This document shows positions 25,077-34,325 of a stretch of DNA of 64,000 nucleotides, one piece after another. Every line of letters begins with the position of its first letter. The first letter of the stretch is position 1. Position numbers and translations under genes: made by a program. Source of the stretch: Limnochorda sp. LNt (lineage in GTDB: Bacteria; Bacillota; Limnochordia; Limnochordales; Geochordaceae); assembly GCF_035593265.1 (NCBI RefSeq), contig NZ_CP141614.1:2356001-2420000 (forward strand), read 5' to 3'. The notes under the pieces were generated by a model, which was not told the origin of the DNA, ran no database searches, and worked only from the letters and a program-made list of their open reading frames with translations.

Positions 25077-25565
25077 TCAAAGGGGGGCGGCCAGCACCAG
25101 GTCGATGTCGGCGGCGTAGTCGCCGGGAGCATCGTCGTAGCTGGCCGTGTACTCGAAGGCGAACGTGATCGTGACGCCGGACTCGCCGGTGGGCTGGCCG
25201 GAGGCGACGTCCTGGAGCGACGCCTGGCCCACCGTCCCCTGCCGGCCGGATGCCTGCCACTGCACGAGGTTGACGAGTGGCGTCTCGCCGGGGAGGACCG
25301 GCCGACGATCGGCCGCCAGCCGGAGCACCCAGGGCGCGTTGGATCGGAGCTGCACGGAGAGCGACCCCTGCGCCCTCTCTCCGGGACGGGCCTGGAGCGT
25401 CACCTCCTGGCCCGACGGAAAGGTGATCTCGGCGGCCTCCTTGACCGTCACCCGGAGCCGCACCGTCGACGCGGACGCCGGCGATGGGACGACGGCTCCC
25501 AGGGACACCCCCAGCGACAGCAGGACGATGACGAAGCTTCGGGACCGACTCGACACGGGTCGCAC
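25077..25565 (-). CDS. Locus A: small secreted beta-sandwich subunit (pilin-like)
   Basis: 162 aa from GTG 25565, with GGGAGG 9 nt upstream. The signal peptide is residues 1-33 (VVPSPASAS). The mature 130 residues look like one all-beta domain, with LRVTVKEAAEITFPSGQEVT at the start and a final strand APGDYAADIDLVLAAPL. A C-terminal PG-x-Y-x3-I-x-L strand is a common feature of spore-coat-U/archaic pilin domains that are completed by strand exchange. No cysteines were seen. It is first in an operon with a PapD-like protein and a barrel, so an exported surface or fibre subunit is the best guess. Confidence 0.55.
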   Translation of the reverse strand: MRPVSSRSRSFVIVLLSLGVSLGAVVPSPASASTVRLRVTVKEAAEITFPSGQEVTLQARPGERAQGSLSVQLRSNAPWVLRLAADRRPVLPGETPLVNLVQWQASGRQGTVGQASLQDVASGQPTGESGVTITFAFEYTASYDDAPGDYAADIDLVLAAPL

Positions 25566-25772
25566 GGGGCGACACCTCCCGGGTGCGGCGCGGCCTCGGG
25601 AGGGTAGCGTGACGATCGTTAGTCTAACTGACGCCCCGCAGACGCGCCAGCCGTCTCCTGGACGCCGTGAACGGCAGGCTCCTCGGCAGGGCTCGATGGA
25701 GAGGTTGCAGGGGCTGTCAGCTCGTGCACAGCAGCGCGCACGCCCGGGGGCGCCCCCCTGCGCCTCCGTCGA
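25566..25772. other. Gap between ahcY and locus A, with an 11-bp palindrome
   Basis: About 200 bp. It holds GTTAG-T-CTAAC at 25618-25628, a perfect inverted repeat about 55 bp before the locus A start codon, which could be an operator. No clear sigma-A promoter was found. Confidence 0.35.
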
Positions 25773-27014
25773 TCAGGTGCCCTCCTGCCAGCCGGCCAGA
25801 TAGCGCCGCTGCCGGTCGGTGAGGACGTCCAGGGTGACGCCCATGGCCTGCAGCTTGAGGCTCGCCACCTCGCGGTCGATGGCCTCGGGCACGGGATACA
25901 CCTGCGGCGCCAGGCCGGTGCCCGCCTCGCCCACCAGCCACGCCACCGAGAGGGCCTGGTTGGCGAAGCTCATGTCCATGACCTGGGCAGGGTGACCCTC
26001 GGCAGCGGCCAGGTTGACCAGCCGGCCCTCCCCGATCAGGCGCAGCCGCTTGCCGCCCGGCAGCTCGAACTCCTCCACGCCCGGTCTCACCTGCCGGCGT
26101 GCCCTCGCCAGGCGGGCCAGCGCCTCGACGTCGATCTCGACGTTGAAGTGGCCGGCGTTGGCCAGGATGGCGCCGTCCTTCATCCGCAGCAGGTGCTCCT
26201 CGCGGATGACCCCGGTGTTGCCCGTGGCGGTGACGAAGACGTCGCCCAGGGGCGCGGCCTCCAGCATGGGCATGCAGGCGAAGCCGTCCATGACGGCTTC
26301 GAGGGCCCGCAGCGGCTCCACCTCGGTGACGATGACCAGCGCGCCCATGCCACGGGCCCGCGCCGCGATCCCGCGGCCGCACCACCCGTAGCCGGCCACC
26401 ACCACCGTGCTGCCCGCCAGGAGCACGTTGGTGGCTCGCAGCAGCCCGTCCAGCGTCGACTGGCCGGTGCCGTAGCGGTTGTCGAACATGAACTTGGTGC
26501 GGGCGTCGTTGACGGCCACGACGGGATAGCGGAGCACCCCGTCTCGTGCCATGGCCCGCAGCCGCGTCACGCCCGTCGTCGTCTCCTCGGTGCCGCCCCG
26601 CACGCCGCCCAGCAACTCCTGCCGCTGGGTGTGCAGCGTGGTGACCAGGTCCGCCCCGTCGTCCATGGTGACGTGCGGGCCGTGCTCGAGGGCCTGGTGG
26701 ATGTGGCGGTAGTACTCGTCGGAGTCGACGCCCCGCCGGGCGAACGTCGGGATGTCGTAGACCTCGTTGAGGGCGGCCGTCACGTCGTCCTGAGTGGAGA
26801 GCGGATTGGAGGCACACAGCCTCACCTGCGCGCCCCCAGCCGCCAGCGTGCGCACCAGGTTGGCCGTCTCCGTCGTGACGTGCAGGCACGCCGAGATGCG
26901 CAACCCCTCGAGAGGGCGCTCGCGGCGCCAGCGCTCCCGGATCTGCCGCAACACCGGCATGAAGGAGTCGGCCCACTCGATGCGGGCCCGGCCCTTTTCC
27001 GCCAGCGCCGTCAT
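25773..27014 (-). CDS. ahcY: S-adenosyl-L-homocysteine hydrolase
   Basis: 413 aa from ATG 27014, overlapping the metK stop by 4 nt. Motifs: [40 protein letters not shown] (hinge and catalytic Lys/Asp region shortly before), NAD loop [20 protein letters not shown], and [20 protein letters not shown] with [10 protein letters not shown]. Length and lack of the eukaryotic insert match bacterial/archaeal short forms. It removes SAH, the product of methyl transfer, giving adenosine and homocysteine. It shares the metK transcript, so SAM should also regulate it through the riboswitch. Confidence 0.95.
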   Translation of the reverse strand: MTALAEKGRARIEWADSFMPVLRQIRERWRRERPLEGLRISACLHVTTETANLVRTLAAGGAQVRLCASNPLSTQDDVTAALNEVYDIPTFARRGVDSDEYYRHIHQALEHGPHVTMDDGADLVTTLHTQRQELLGGVRGGTEETTTGVTRLRAMARDGVLRYPVVAVNDARTKFMFDNRYGTGQSTLDGLLRATNVLLAGSTVVVAGYGWCGRGIAARARGMGALVIVTEVEPLRALEAVMDGFACMPMLEAAPLGDVFVTATGNTGVIREEHLLRMKDGAILANAGHFNVEIDVEALARLARARRQVRPGVEEFELPGGKRLRLIGEGRLVNLAAAEGHPAQVMDMSFANQALSVAWLVGEAGTGLAPQVYPVPEAIDREVASLKLQAMGVTLDVLTDRQRRYLAGWQEGT

Positions 27015-28336
27015 CGCCGCTCGTCCGTCTCGGAGGCCAGGGCTGCGGCCGCTTGGGCAGGCCCCTCTGCGTCGAGCCGCCGGCGCGCCTCCTGCCGCAG
27101 GGCATCGACCAGGTCGGTGCGCTCCCAGGGCAGATCCAGCTCCGGCCGCCCGAAGTGCCCGTAGGCGGCCAGCTGGCGGTAGATGGGTCGCCGCAGTCCG
27201 AAGCGCTCGATGAGCGCCGCCGGCCGCAGGTCGACGAGCCGGGCCACGAGGGACTCCAACACGGAATCGGGCAGCTTGCCCGTCCCGAAGGTCTCCACCA
27301 TCAGCGAGACGGGCCTGGCCATGCCGATGACGTAGGCCAGCTGCACCTCGCAGCGGTCGGCCAGCCCGGCCGCCACCAGGTTCTTGGCGATGTAGCGGGC
27401 GGCGTAACTGCCCGTGCGGTCCACCTTGGTCGGATCCTTGCCCGAGAAGGCGCCGCCCCCATGGCGCGCCATGCCCCCGTAGGTGTCGACGATCACCTTG
27501 CGGCCCGTCATGCCCGAGTCGCCCAGAGGCCCCCCGACCACGAAGCGCCCGGTGGGGTTGACGAAGATGCGGGTCGCAGGCGTCAGGTACTCGGCCGGGA
27601 TGACGTGGCGCACGACGTGGGTCTCGATGTCGGCCCGCAGCCGCTCCATGGGCACGTCGGGATCGTGCTGCGCCGAGACCACCACGCTGGTGACCGCCAC
27701 CGGCTCCTGCCCCTCGTAGGCGACGGTCACCTGGGTCTTGCCGTCGGGCCGCAGGTAGCCGAGAAGGCCGCTGCGCCGCACCTCGGCCAGCCGCCGCGCC
27801 AGCGCGTGCGCCAGCACGATGGGCAGGGGCATCAGCTCCGGGGTCTCCCTGGCGGCGTAGCCGAACATCAGCCCCTGGTCGCCCGCCCCGAGGATGTCGT
27901 AGGCGTCGGCGGGCCCATCCGGGCGGGACTGGGCCTCCAGCGAGCGGTCCACGCCCCGGGCGATGTCGGGCGACTGCTCGTCCAGGGCCACCAGCACCGC
28001 GCAGCCGTCCGCGTCCAGCCCGTACTCGGCCCGATCGTAGCCGATCTCCTTGAGCGTGCGTCGGGCGACCTTGGCCACGTCGACCCGGGCCGTGGTGGTG
28101 ATCTCCCCGAAGATCAGCACGAGCCCCGTCTTGGTGGCCACCTCGCAGGCCACGCGCGCATACGGGTCCTGCTGGTAGACGGCATCGAGGACCGCGTCGG
28201 CGATCTGGTCGCAGACCTTGTCGGGGTGGCCCTCGGTCACCGACTCCGACGTGAACTCCCACCGGCGCGCCGACTTGCCGGCTTGCGCTCGCGCGGCATC
28301 CTCGCGCTTGGGCCAGCCATCCCGGTGCATGGACAT
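27011..28336 (-). CDS. metK: S-adenosylmethionine synthetase
   Basis: 441 aa from ATG 28336. Motifs: [20 protein letters not shown], the signature [32 protein letters not shown] and [14 protein letters not shown]. About 25 residues precede the usual MetK start (the catalytic His motif begins near 35), so translation could begin slightly later, but no better start was seen. A C-terminal tail extends past the usual GHFGR region. It forms SAM from methionine and ATP. It is preceded by a strong sigma-A promoter and a SAM-I riboswitch, and is coupled to ahcY. Confidence 0.95.
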   Translation of the reverse strand: MSMHRDGWPKREDAARAQAGKSARRWEFTSESVTEGHPDKVCDQIADAVLDAVYQQDPYARVACEVATKTGLVLIFGEITTTARVDVAKVARRTLKEIGYDRAEYGLDADGCAVLVALDEQSPDIARGVDRSLEAQSRPDGPADAYDILGAGDQGLMFGYAARETPELMPLPIVLAHALARRLAEVRRSGLLGYLRPDGKTQVTVAYEGQEPVAVTSVVVSAQHDPDVPMERLRADIETHVVRHVIPAEYLTPATRIFVNPTGRFVVGGPLGDSGMTGRKVIVDTYGGMARHGGGAFSGKDPTKVDRTGSYAARYIAKNLVAAGLADRCEVQLAYVIGMARPVSLMVETFGTGKLPDSVLESLVARLVDLRPAALIERFGLRRPIYRQLAAYGHFGRPELDLPWERTDLVDALRQEARRRLDAEGPAQAAAALASETDERR

Positions 28337-28463
28337 GACGCGTGCCCCCTGCCTCCTCGCGTGCTCTGGACGCAGTCGGTTGGCGTTCGCCGCGGGCGGC
28401 GCTGCGTGGTCTGGGCGAGAAGTCGCGCCTCTTGTCCGTCTCGAAGAGAGGCAAGAGCCCGGG

Positions 28464-28582
28464 CTCTCATCTCCCAGAATGGAACGCCATTCTGCGGGAA
28501 TTGGCACCGTGCGCCGTCGACCCATGTCGGCGCCGGTTGCCGGGCTTCATCGGGCCCGTCCCTCCACCGCTCTGGATAAGAG
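28464..28582 (-). promoter_or_regulatory. SAM-I (S-box) riboswitch before metK
   Basis: The minus strand carries the S-box core: a CTCTTATC/GATGAGAG P1 helix (28575-28582 with 28464-28471), GGTGGAGGGACGGGCCCGAT, GAAGCCCGGCAACCGGCG and GGTGCCAATTCC, in the right order. SAM-I riboswitches shut off downstream genes when SAM is abundant. Downstream, GAGCCCGGGCTC and a GCCTCT/AGAGGC hairpin could form the expression platform, but no run of T follows, so the control mode (termination or translation) is unclear. Confidence 0.93.
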
Positions 28583-28614
28583 CCAGAAGCACGCTCCTGG
28601 GATTTTGCCGAGCC

Positions 28615-28643
28615 ATGATAGCACGGCTGTCCTGCAGCGTCAA
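28615..28643 (-). promoter_or_regulatory. Sigma-A promoter of the riboswitch-metK-ahcY transcript
   Basis: Minus strand TTGACG, 17-nt spacer, TATCAT, about 30 nt before the riboswitch P1. The -35 element contains the TGA stop codon of the upstream peptidase gene. Near-consensus match and ideal spacing. Confidence 0.8.
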
Positions 28644-30046
28644 TCGGCCGCCTTGACGGCCGCCAGCCGCGCCAGCAGGCGGGCCCAGGCCATCTTGCCC
28701 CGCTCGAAGCTGGACAGCCGGAAGAACTCGTTGGGCGCGTGGACCTGCTCGTCGGGAGAGCCGAAGGCGAAGGTGAGGGTGTACGCGCCGAGCTGGCTCG
28801 AGAAGACCTCGTACAGCGGCACCGTCCCTCCCATCCACTGGTAGACCGGCTCCCGCCCGTACAGCTCCCGCAGCACGTCGGCGGCCGCCCGGTTGGCCCA
28901 GTGATCCATCGGCATCGCATAGGGACGGGCCAGGCCCGGGAGCTTCTGCACCTGCACCCGCACCCCCGGCGGCGCGTGCCGGCGTACGTGCCGCTCGATG
29001 AGCGCCTGGATCTCTTCGGGGTCCTGGTCGGGCACGAGACGGCACGTGATCTTGGCGTGCGCCTCGGCGGGGAGGACCGTCTTGACCCCTTCGCCCTGGA
29101 AGCCGCCCCAGATGCCGTTGACCTCCAGGGTGGGGCGCACGCCCTGGCGCTCCAGCGTGCTGTAGCCGGGCTCGCCGAAGAGCGCGACGACACCCAGGGC
29201 CTCCCGGAAGCGGTCATCGTCGTGGGGCACCGCGTGAAGCAGCCGTCGCTGCTCGGCGGTGAGGGGCGCCACGCGATCGTAGAAGCCCTCCACCAGGACG
29301 TGGCCGTCGGCTGCCCGCATGGAGGCCAGCAGCGCGACCAGCGCGTGGATGGGGTTTTGGATGGTGCCGCCGTAGGTGCCCGAGTGGAGGTCCGTCGCCG
29401 GCCCCTGCACGTCGATCTGCAGGGCGCAGAGCCCTCGGGTGCCGACGGTCAGGCTGGGCACGTCGGGTGCGAACTGCCCCCCGTCCGCGCTCACCGCCAG
29501 ATCGCACGCCAGAAGGTCGCGGTGCGCCTCCACGAACGCATCGAGGTGGGGGCTGCCGATCTCCTCCTGGCCCTCCAGGACGAACCGCACGTTGACGGGC
29601 AGCCGGCCCTCCCCCCGCAGCCATGCCTCGCAGGCCAGGATGGGGATCAGCATGTTGCCCTTGTCGTCGGATGCGCCTCGGGCGTAGACCCGGTCGCCGT
29701 CGATCCAGGGCTCGAAGGGCGGCCGCTTCCACAGGTGCTCGGGATCCACCGGTTGGGTGTCGAAGTGCCCGTAGATCAGCACGGTCGGGCGCCCGGGGGC
29801 GTGCAGCCAGTCACCGTAAACCAGCGGGTGGCGGGGGGTGGGCAGCACCTGGACGTGCTCGATGCCCGCTCGCTCCAGCCGCCGCGCCACCCACTCGGCC
29901 GCGGCCCGCACGTCGCCGGCCCTCTCTGCGAGAACGCTGATGCTCGGGATGCGCAGCAGCTCCAGCAGGTCGTCGAGATGGGCCTGGCGATGGGCCTCCA
30001 GGTGCGCGGCCACCGCCGACGGAAGGGCCGTCCCTCGCTCGCTCAT
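28640..30046 (-). CDS. M20-family metallopeptidase (dipeptidase-like)
   Basis: 468 aa from ATG 30046, overlapping the dehydrogenase stop by 4 nt. Metal-binding and catalytic motifs of M20/M28 peptidases are clear: VLIYGHFDTQPVD (His/Asp), ARGASDDKGNMLIP, FVLEGQEEIGSPH (Glu pair), and the dimerisation domain TDLHSGTYGGTIQNPIHAL. This is the CNDP-like dipeptidase branch. It hydrolyses short peptides or N-acylated amino acids; exact substrates cannot be told. It is cytoplasmic. The gene's last codons carry the metK promoter. Confidence 0.88.
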   Translation of the reverse strand: MSERGTALPSAVAAHLEAHRQAHLDDLLELLRIPSISVLAERAGDVRAAAEWVARRLERAGIEHVQVLPTPRHPLVYGDWLHAPGRPTVLIYGHFDTQPVDPEHLWKRPPFEPWIDGDRVYARGASDDKGNMLIPILACEAWLRGEGRLPVNVRFVLEGQEEIGSPHLDAFVEAHRDLLACDLAVSADGGQFAPDVPSLTVGTRGLCALQIDVQGPATDLHSGTYGGTIQNPIHALVALLASMRAADGHVLVEGFYDRVAPLTAEQRRLLHAVPHDDDRFREALGVVALFGEPGYSTLERQGVRPTLEVNGIWGGFQGEGVKTVLPAEAHAKITCRLVPDQDPEEIQALIERHVRRHAPPGVRVQVQKLPGLARPYAMPMDHWANRAAADVLRELYGREPVYQWMGGTVPLYEVFSSQLGAYTLTFAFGSPDEQVHAPNEFFRLSSFERGKMAWARLLARLAAVKAAD

Positions 30047-31047
30047 GCCCGCTTCCCCTCCAGCACCTCGGGGTTGACCACGTGGGCCGGACGCTGGCCC
30101 GACAGGGCCGCGATCAGGTTGGCCGCCGCCATCTCCGCCATGCGCGCCCGGGTCTCGGTGCTGGCGCTGGCGATGTGGGGCAGTACCACCACGTTGGAAA
30201 GCTCGGCCAGGCCCGGCGCCATGCGGGGCTCGTCCTCGAAGACGTCGAGCCCGGCACCGGCGATGCGGCGCTCCCGCAAGGCGGCCACCAGCGCCGCCTC
30301 GTCGACCACGGGCCCCCGAGAGGTGTTGATGAGATAGGCGGTGGGCTTCATCAGGGCCAGCGTGCGTGCATCGATGAGGTGGCGGGTCGAGGCGTTGAGG
30401 TCGACGTGCAGCGTCACGAAGTCCGACTCGCGCAACAGATCGTCGAGCTCCCGGTACTCGGCGCCCAGGCGGCGCTCCTCGTCGGCGGCGCGCCGCCGGA
30501 CGTCGTGATAGAGGATCCGCATGTCGAAGCCCCGGGCCCGGCGCGCCACCGCCTCGCCGATGCGCCCGAAGCCGACGATCCCCAGGGTCTTGCCGTGGAC
30601 GTCGGAGCCCAGCAGGAGGGTGGGCGACCAGCCGCCCATCGCCTCGTACCGGCCCGATCTCATGAAGGCATCGGCCTCGACGATCCGCCGGGCCACGGCC
30701 ATGATCAGGGCCCACGCCAGGTCCGCGGTGGTCTCGGTCAGCACCCCTGGTGTGTTGCAGACCAGCACGCCGCGCCGGGTGGCCTCCGCCACATCGATAT
30801 TGTTGAAGCCCACGGCATAGTTGGAGATGACGCGCAGCCGGGGGCCCGCCGCCTCCATCACCTGGGCGTCGATCGGATCCGTCAGGAGCGTCACCAGGCC
30901 GTCCCGGCCACGGACCGCCTGCAGGAGCTCCGCCCGGGTCAGGGGACGGTCGTGGGGGTTGACCTCCACCCGGGCGTGGGCGGCCAGCATGGACATGCCC
31001 GGCTCGGGCAGGCGTCGGGTCACGTACACGTCGAAGGTGCCCGTCAT
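30043..31047 (-). CDS. D-2-hydroxyacid dehydrogenase (glyoxylate/hydroxypyruvate reductase type)
   Basis: 334 aa. Cofactor loop KTLGIVGFGRIGEAVARRAR near residue 150, catalytic Arg in INTSRGPVVDEAALVAAL, Glu in GLDVFEDEPRMAPGL, and His in NVVVLPHIASASTETRARM. These match GyaR/GhrB-like reductases. The upstream HpaI-type aldolase produces pyruvate plus an aldehyde, so this enzyme may reduce a 2-oxoacid in the same short catabolic route. The substrate is not certain. Confidence 0.87.
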   Translation of the reverse strand: MTGTFDVYVTRRLPEPGMSMLAAHARVEVNPHDRPLTRAELLQAVRGRDGLVTLLTDPIDAQVMEAAGPRLRVISNYAVGFNNIDVAEATRRGVLVCNTPGVLTETTADLAWALIMAVARRIVEADAFMRSGRYEAMGGWSPTLLLGSDVHGKTLGIVGFGRIGEAVARRARGFDMRILYHDVRRRAADEERRLGAEYRELDDLLRESDFVTLHVDLNASTRHLIDARTLALMKPTAYLINTSRGPVVDEAALVAALRERRIAGAGLDVFEDEPRMAPGLAELSNVVVLPHIASASTETRARMAEMAAANLIAALSGQRPAHVVNPEVLEGKRA

Positions 31048-31101
31048 CGCGTCAGGCTCCTCTCCCGTCGCGGTGCCTCCGGCGCCGCGGCATGCTGGGG
31101 A

Positions 31102-31866
31102 TCACCCCTTGCGAAGGCGCTCCAAGGCTGACGAGGCGGCCCCCATCAGGAGCCGCAGGTCCGAGGTGACGGAGACGAACTGGAATCCCTCTTTCGCCAT
31201 GGCATCGGCCTCTTCGGCCCCGGAGGCCATGTAGCCCGCCGCCTTGCCCGCCGAGCGGGCCGCGTCCAGGATGCGCCGCACCGCCGCGCGGTACTCGGGG
31301 TGGTCGAATCGGCGAAAGAGCCCCAGGCTCGCGGACAGGTCGTTGGGGCCGACGAAGAGGAGGTCCACCCCGTCGACCCGTGCGATGGCCTCCACCGACT
31401 CCAGGGCTGCCCGGGTCTCGATCTGCACGCCTACCAGCACGCGCTCGTTCCAGCTGGCGAAGTAGTCGGCCAGCGACAGCCCGTAGCGGCTGGCCCGGGT
31501 CCCCGCGGCACCCCGCACCCCCTCGGGGGGATAGCGGCACGCCGCCACGGCCTGCCGGGCCTGCTCGGGCGACCCGATCAGCGGCACCAGCACGCCCATC
31601 GCGCCGCGATCCAGGGCCTTCTTGATCAGGGCGACGTCGTTGGCGGCGACCCTCACCAGCGGGGTGACGTCAGGCCCCCCCGCCGCGATGGCCCGGATCA
31701 TCTCCTCCAACGTCTGCTCGTCGACGGCGGCGTGCTCGGCGTCGATCATCAGCCAGTCGGGCCTCAGCAAGGCCAGCGCTTCCGCGATGGTCGGGGAGCC
31801 CAGGGTGAGCCAGGTGCCGAAGGTGGGTCGACCCGCACGGAGGCGCTGCTTGAGGGAGTTGGTCAT
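31102..31866 (-). CDS. HpcH/HpaI-family class II aldolase
   Basis: 254 aa. Family motifs: FGTWLTLGSPTIAEALA, DWLMIDAEHAAVD, PLVRVAANDVALIKKALDRG, GVLVPLIGSPEQARQAV, VGVQIETRAALESVEAI (metal Glu) and LLFVGPNDLSASLG (metal Asp). These enzymes cleave 2-keto-3-deoxy acids such as 2-dehydro-3-deoxyglucarate or 4-hydroxy-2-oxoheptanedioate to pyruvate and an aldehyde. The start is the ATG at 31866. It lies 54 bp upstream of the hydroxyacid dehydrogenase and probably works with it. Confidence 0.87.
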   Translation of the reverse strand: MTNSLKQRLRAGRPTFGTWLTLGSPTIAEALALLRPDWLMIDAEHAAVDEQTLEEMIRAIAAGGPDVTPLVRVAANDVALIKKALDRGAMGVLVPLIGSPEQARQAVAACRYPPEGVRGAAGTRASRYGLSLADYFASWNERVLVGVQIETRAALESVEAIARVDGVDLLFVGPNDLSASLGLFRRFDHPEYRAAVRRILDAARSAGKAAGYMASGAEEADAMAKEGFQFVSVTSDLRLLMGAASSALERLRKG

Positions 31867-31946
31867 GGCGCGGGCAGCTCCCTTCCATGGTCAGCAACGA
31901 AGGGTATGACGCCCCCGGGCCGACCTCCTCCTCGGCCGCGTCGCCC

Positions 31947-33194
31947 TCAGCGCACGGCCTCGCTCGCCGTCGAGGCGGCCCGAGTCACCCCCGACTCGGC
32001 GGGCTGTCGCCACATCTCCGCCACGAGGACCCCGAAGACGCTGGCCATCAAGCCCAACAAGCCGGCCACCACCGCGTTGAGCACAACCCGGGGGCGGGTC
32101 GGGGAGGTCGGCGGGATGGCCTGGCGCACCACCGTCAGGGCGGACTCGCCGAGCCGGCTGGCCAGCGCCGCCTCCTGCGCTTCGTACTGGGCCACGGCCC
32201 GCTCGTAGTTGCGGCGTGCCACCTCCACCTGCCAGGCGAGCTCCTGCATCTCGGCACGAGCCGTCATCAGCTGGGCGCTCGTCGCCTGCAACTCGCCGAC
32301 CAAGCGCTCCAGCGCCTGCTCCACGCTCTCGCGCTCGGCCCGCAGAGCCGCCAGGGCCGCCTCCTGGAGAGCCGCCTCGGTCTGGATCCGGGCGTAGACG
32401 GGGTCGACGGCGGCACCACCCGATAGCACCCTCGGCTCCCCGGTCAGCTGGCGCTGCAGGGCCTGGAGGCGGGCGAGGCCCGACGCCAGCTCGACGTCGA
32501 TGGACGCCAGTCGTCGCTGGTAGTCGGATACCAGGCCCGTCCGAGCGGCCTGCTGGCTCTCCAGGGCCTCCACCGACGGGCCCTCGCGAGCGAAGGACTG
32601 CAGCCGCCCGCGGGCCTCGTCCAGCGCCTGACGTGCAGCAGCGATCTGCTGCTCGAGCAGGGCCAGCGCCCGCTCCATGCGGGCGGCGTCGAGCCGACGG
32701 GCCTCCTCCACCAGCAGCGACGCGGCGGCGTTGGCCCAACGCGCCGCCTCGGCGGGATGAGGCGCCTCGGCCCTCACCTCGACGAGGCTGGCCTCGTCGA
32801 CCACACGGGCCCGCACCACCGGCAGCGACGCCGACGGGGGCGGGTCATCCCCGTCGCCTTGCATCGAGCGGTCCCGCATCAGGGCTCGGAAGGCGTCCGA
32901 GACGACGATCTCCGCCAGCGCGGCCGGAGCCAGGCTCACGGCCTGGACGGGGGCCACCGGCTCGTCGCTCACCCGCAGCGCCCCGTCACGCTCCAACCGG
33001 AGCACCGGAGCCTCCCGGTCGAGGATCGGGCTCTGCGTGACCACGAGCAGCGTCGACGCCTCGTGTACGGGCCGCACGGCGAAGCGGCTGACGGCCCACG
33101 CGAGGGCCGCCGCCACGAGGGTCACCCCCGCGACGATGCGGCGAGCCCGCCAGATCACCTCGGCGTACAGGCGCAGGTCGATCTCGTCGTCCAT
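31947..33194 (-). CDS. Wzz-like polysaccharide chain-length/copolymerase protein
   Basis: 415 aa. A membrane segment near residues 19-38 (IVAGVTLVAAALAWAVS) and a second near 370-395 (VVAGLLGLMASVFGVLVAE) flank a periplasmic domain with a long coiled coil (residues 165-340, with LALLEQQIAAARQALDEARG). This is the Wzz/PCP-2 topology that sets O-antigen or exopolysaccharide chain length. No tyrosine-kinase domain follows, and no polymerase or flippase lies nearby, so it stands alone here. The N-terminal EIDLRLYAEVIWRARR is typical. Confidence 0.8.
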   Translation of the reverse strand: MDDEIDLRLYAEVIWRARRIVAGVTLVAAALAWAVSRFAVRPVHEASTLLVVTQSPILDREAPVLRLERDGALRVSDEPVAPVQAVSLAPAALAEIVVSDAFRALMRDRSMQGDGDDPPPSASLPVVRARVVDEASLVEVRAEAPHPAEAARWANAAASLLVEEARRLDAARMERALALLEQQIAAARQALDEARGRLQSFAREGPSVEALESQQAARTGLVSDYQRRLASIDVELASGLARLQALQRQLTGEPRVLSGGAAVDPVYARIQTEAALQEAALAALRAERESVEQALERLVGELQATSAQLMTARAEMQELAWQVEVARRNYERAVAQYEAQEAALASRLGESALTVVRQAIPPTSPTRPRVVLNAVVAGLLGLMASVFGVLVAEMWRQPAESGVTRAASTASEAVR

Positions 33195-33260
33195 AGACGA
33201 AGACCCCCCGGTCGAGGACTCCTGGGGCCGCCGGCATCGGACAGGCCGACGGCCCCAGCG

Positions 33261-34325
33261 CTACCAGGCGGCCCCGGACCACCACCCTGGTGCCGCCAGA
33301 TCCTTGACCGACAGCAGGCCCGGCGGCGCCTCCATCACGCGCGGGATCGCGTTGGTGACGGCCGCCACGGTGGCCGTGTCGCCGAAGATCCCGCCGGGCA
33401 CCACGACCTCCAGCGGCGGCTCTCCGGTGATGCGCAGGTGGTCGACGCCCCGCGCGCCCCCTGCGGTCGGAGCGTCCTCCGACGCGGGGGGGTCGAGGGC
33501 CATCACCAGGTCCAGGCGCACCCGCTCGCGGTCGCCCTGCCACGCCGTCACCGTCTGCAAGAGCCCCTGCACCTGCCCGGCGCGCACCGAGAGGTGGGGG
33601 GTCTCGATGGGACGGGAGGCGATGAGCGGCCGCACCACGTTGTCGATGCGGTCGACCCTCCAGCCCATGCCTGCCGCCACCAGGGCGGCCGACTCGGGCA
33701 GCCCCACGTGGCCCAACCGTCCCTCGGCCACGAGGCGGTCGAACTCGTCGGGCGCCAGCCCCGACCCGATCTTGCGCTGCAGCGGCCCCCGCCGACGAGA
33801 GGCGTCCACCACCCGCCGGGCGTGGACGTGCTCCACCCGGGTGCAGACACCCGTCATGACCAACGGCAGGAGGTCCATGACGAAGCCCGGGTTGACCCCG
33901 GTGCCCAGCACCGTCACGCCGGCCCGGCGGGCGGCGCGGTCCAGGCGCTGCGCCGGCCCGGGGTGATGGTGCCAGGGCCAGGCCAGCTCCTCGCAGGTGG
34001 AGATGACGCTGAGTCCGGCCTCCACCAGGGCCAGGAGCTGGTCCATGACCGCCTCCAGGTGCGACCCCGTCGAATGGAGGGCCACGGAGGCCCCGGCCAC
34101 GGCATCAGGGTCCAGCCGCGGCTGGACCTCGACCCCCACCCGAGCCCGCCCGACCAGGCTCCCCACGTCCTGGCCCGCCTTGTCGGGAGCCGGGTCCACC
34201 GCCCCCACCAATCGCACGCCGGGCATCTCCAGGACCCGACGGACGATCCCCTGGCCGATGGGGCCCAGGCCGATCTGCACGACCCCGATGCGGTGGTCGG
34301 GATGGAGTGCGCTAGAGCCTGCCAT
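33261..34325 (-). CDS. DapB_N-type dehydrogenase (2,4-diaminopentanoate dehydrogenase-like)
   Basis: 354 aa from the second ATG of an ATGATG pair (34325; first at 34328), which better fits the AAGGGAGA ribosome site. The N-terminal Rossmann loop is VVQIGLGPIGQGIVRRVLEM, with VALHSTGSHLEAVMDQLL and GTGVNPGFVMDLLPLVM following. This is the dihydrodipicolinate-reductase-like family that includes Ord, the ornithine-degradation 2,4-diaminopentanoate dehydrogenase. No partner genes of that pathway are nearby, so the substrate is open. Confidence 0.72.
   Translation of the reverse strand: MAGSSALHPDHRIGVVQIGLGPIGQGIVRRVLEMPGVRLVGAVDPAPDKAGQDVGSLVGRARVGVEVQPRLDPDAVAGASVALHSTGSHLEAVMDQLLALVEAGLSVISTCEELAWPWHHHPGPAQRLDRAARRAGVTVLGTGVNPGFVMDLLPLVMTGVCTRVEHVHARRVVDASRRRGPLQRKIGSGLAPDEFDRLVAEGRLGHVGLPESAALVAAGMGWRVDRIDNVVRPLIASRPIETPHLSVRAGQVQGLLQTVTAWQGDRERVRLDLVMALDPPASEDAPTAGGARGVDHLRITGEPPLEVVVPGGIFGDTATVAAVTNAIPRVMEAPPGLLSVKDLAAPGWWSGAAW

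Noticed and set aside
25748-25760. GC-only palindrome near 25.75 kb as a terminator
   Set aside because: No loop and no T tract; expected by chance in this GC range.
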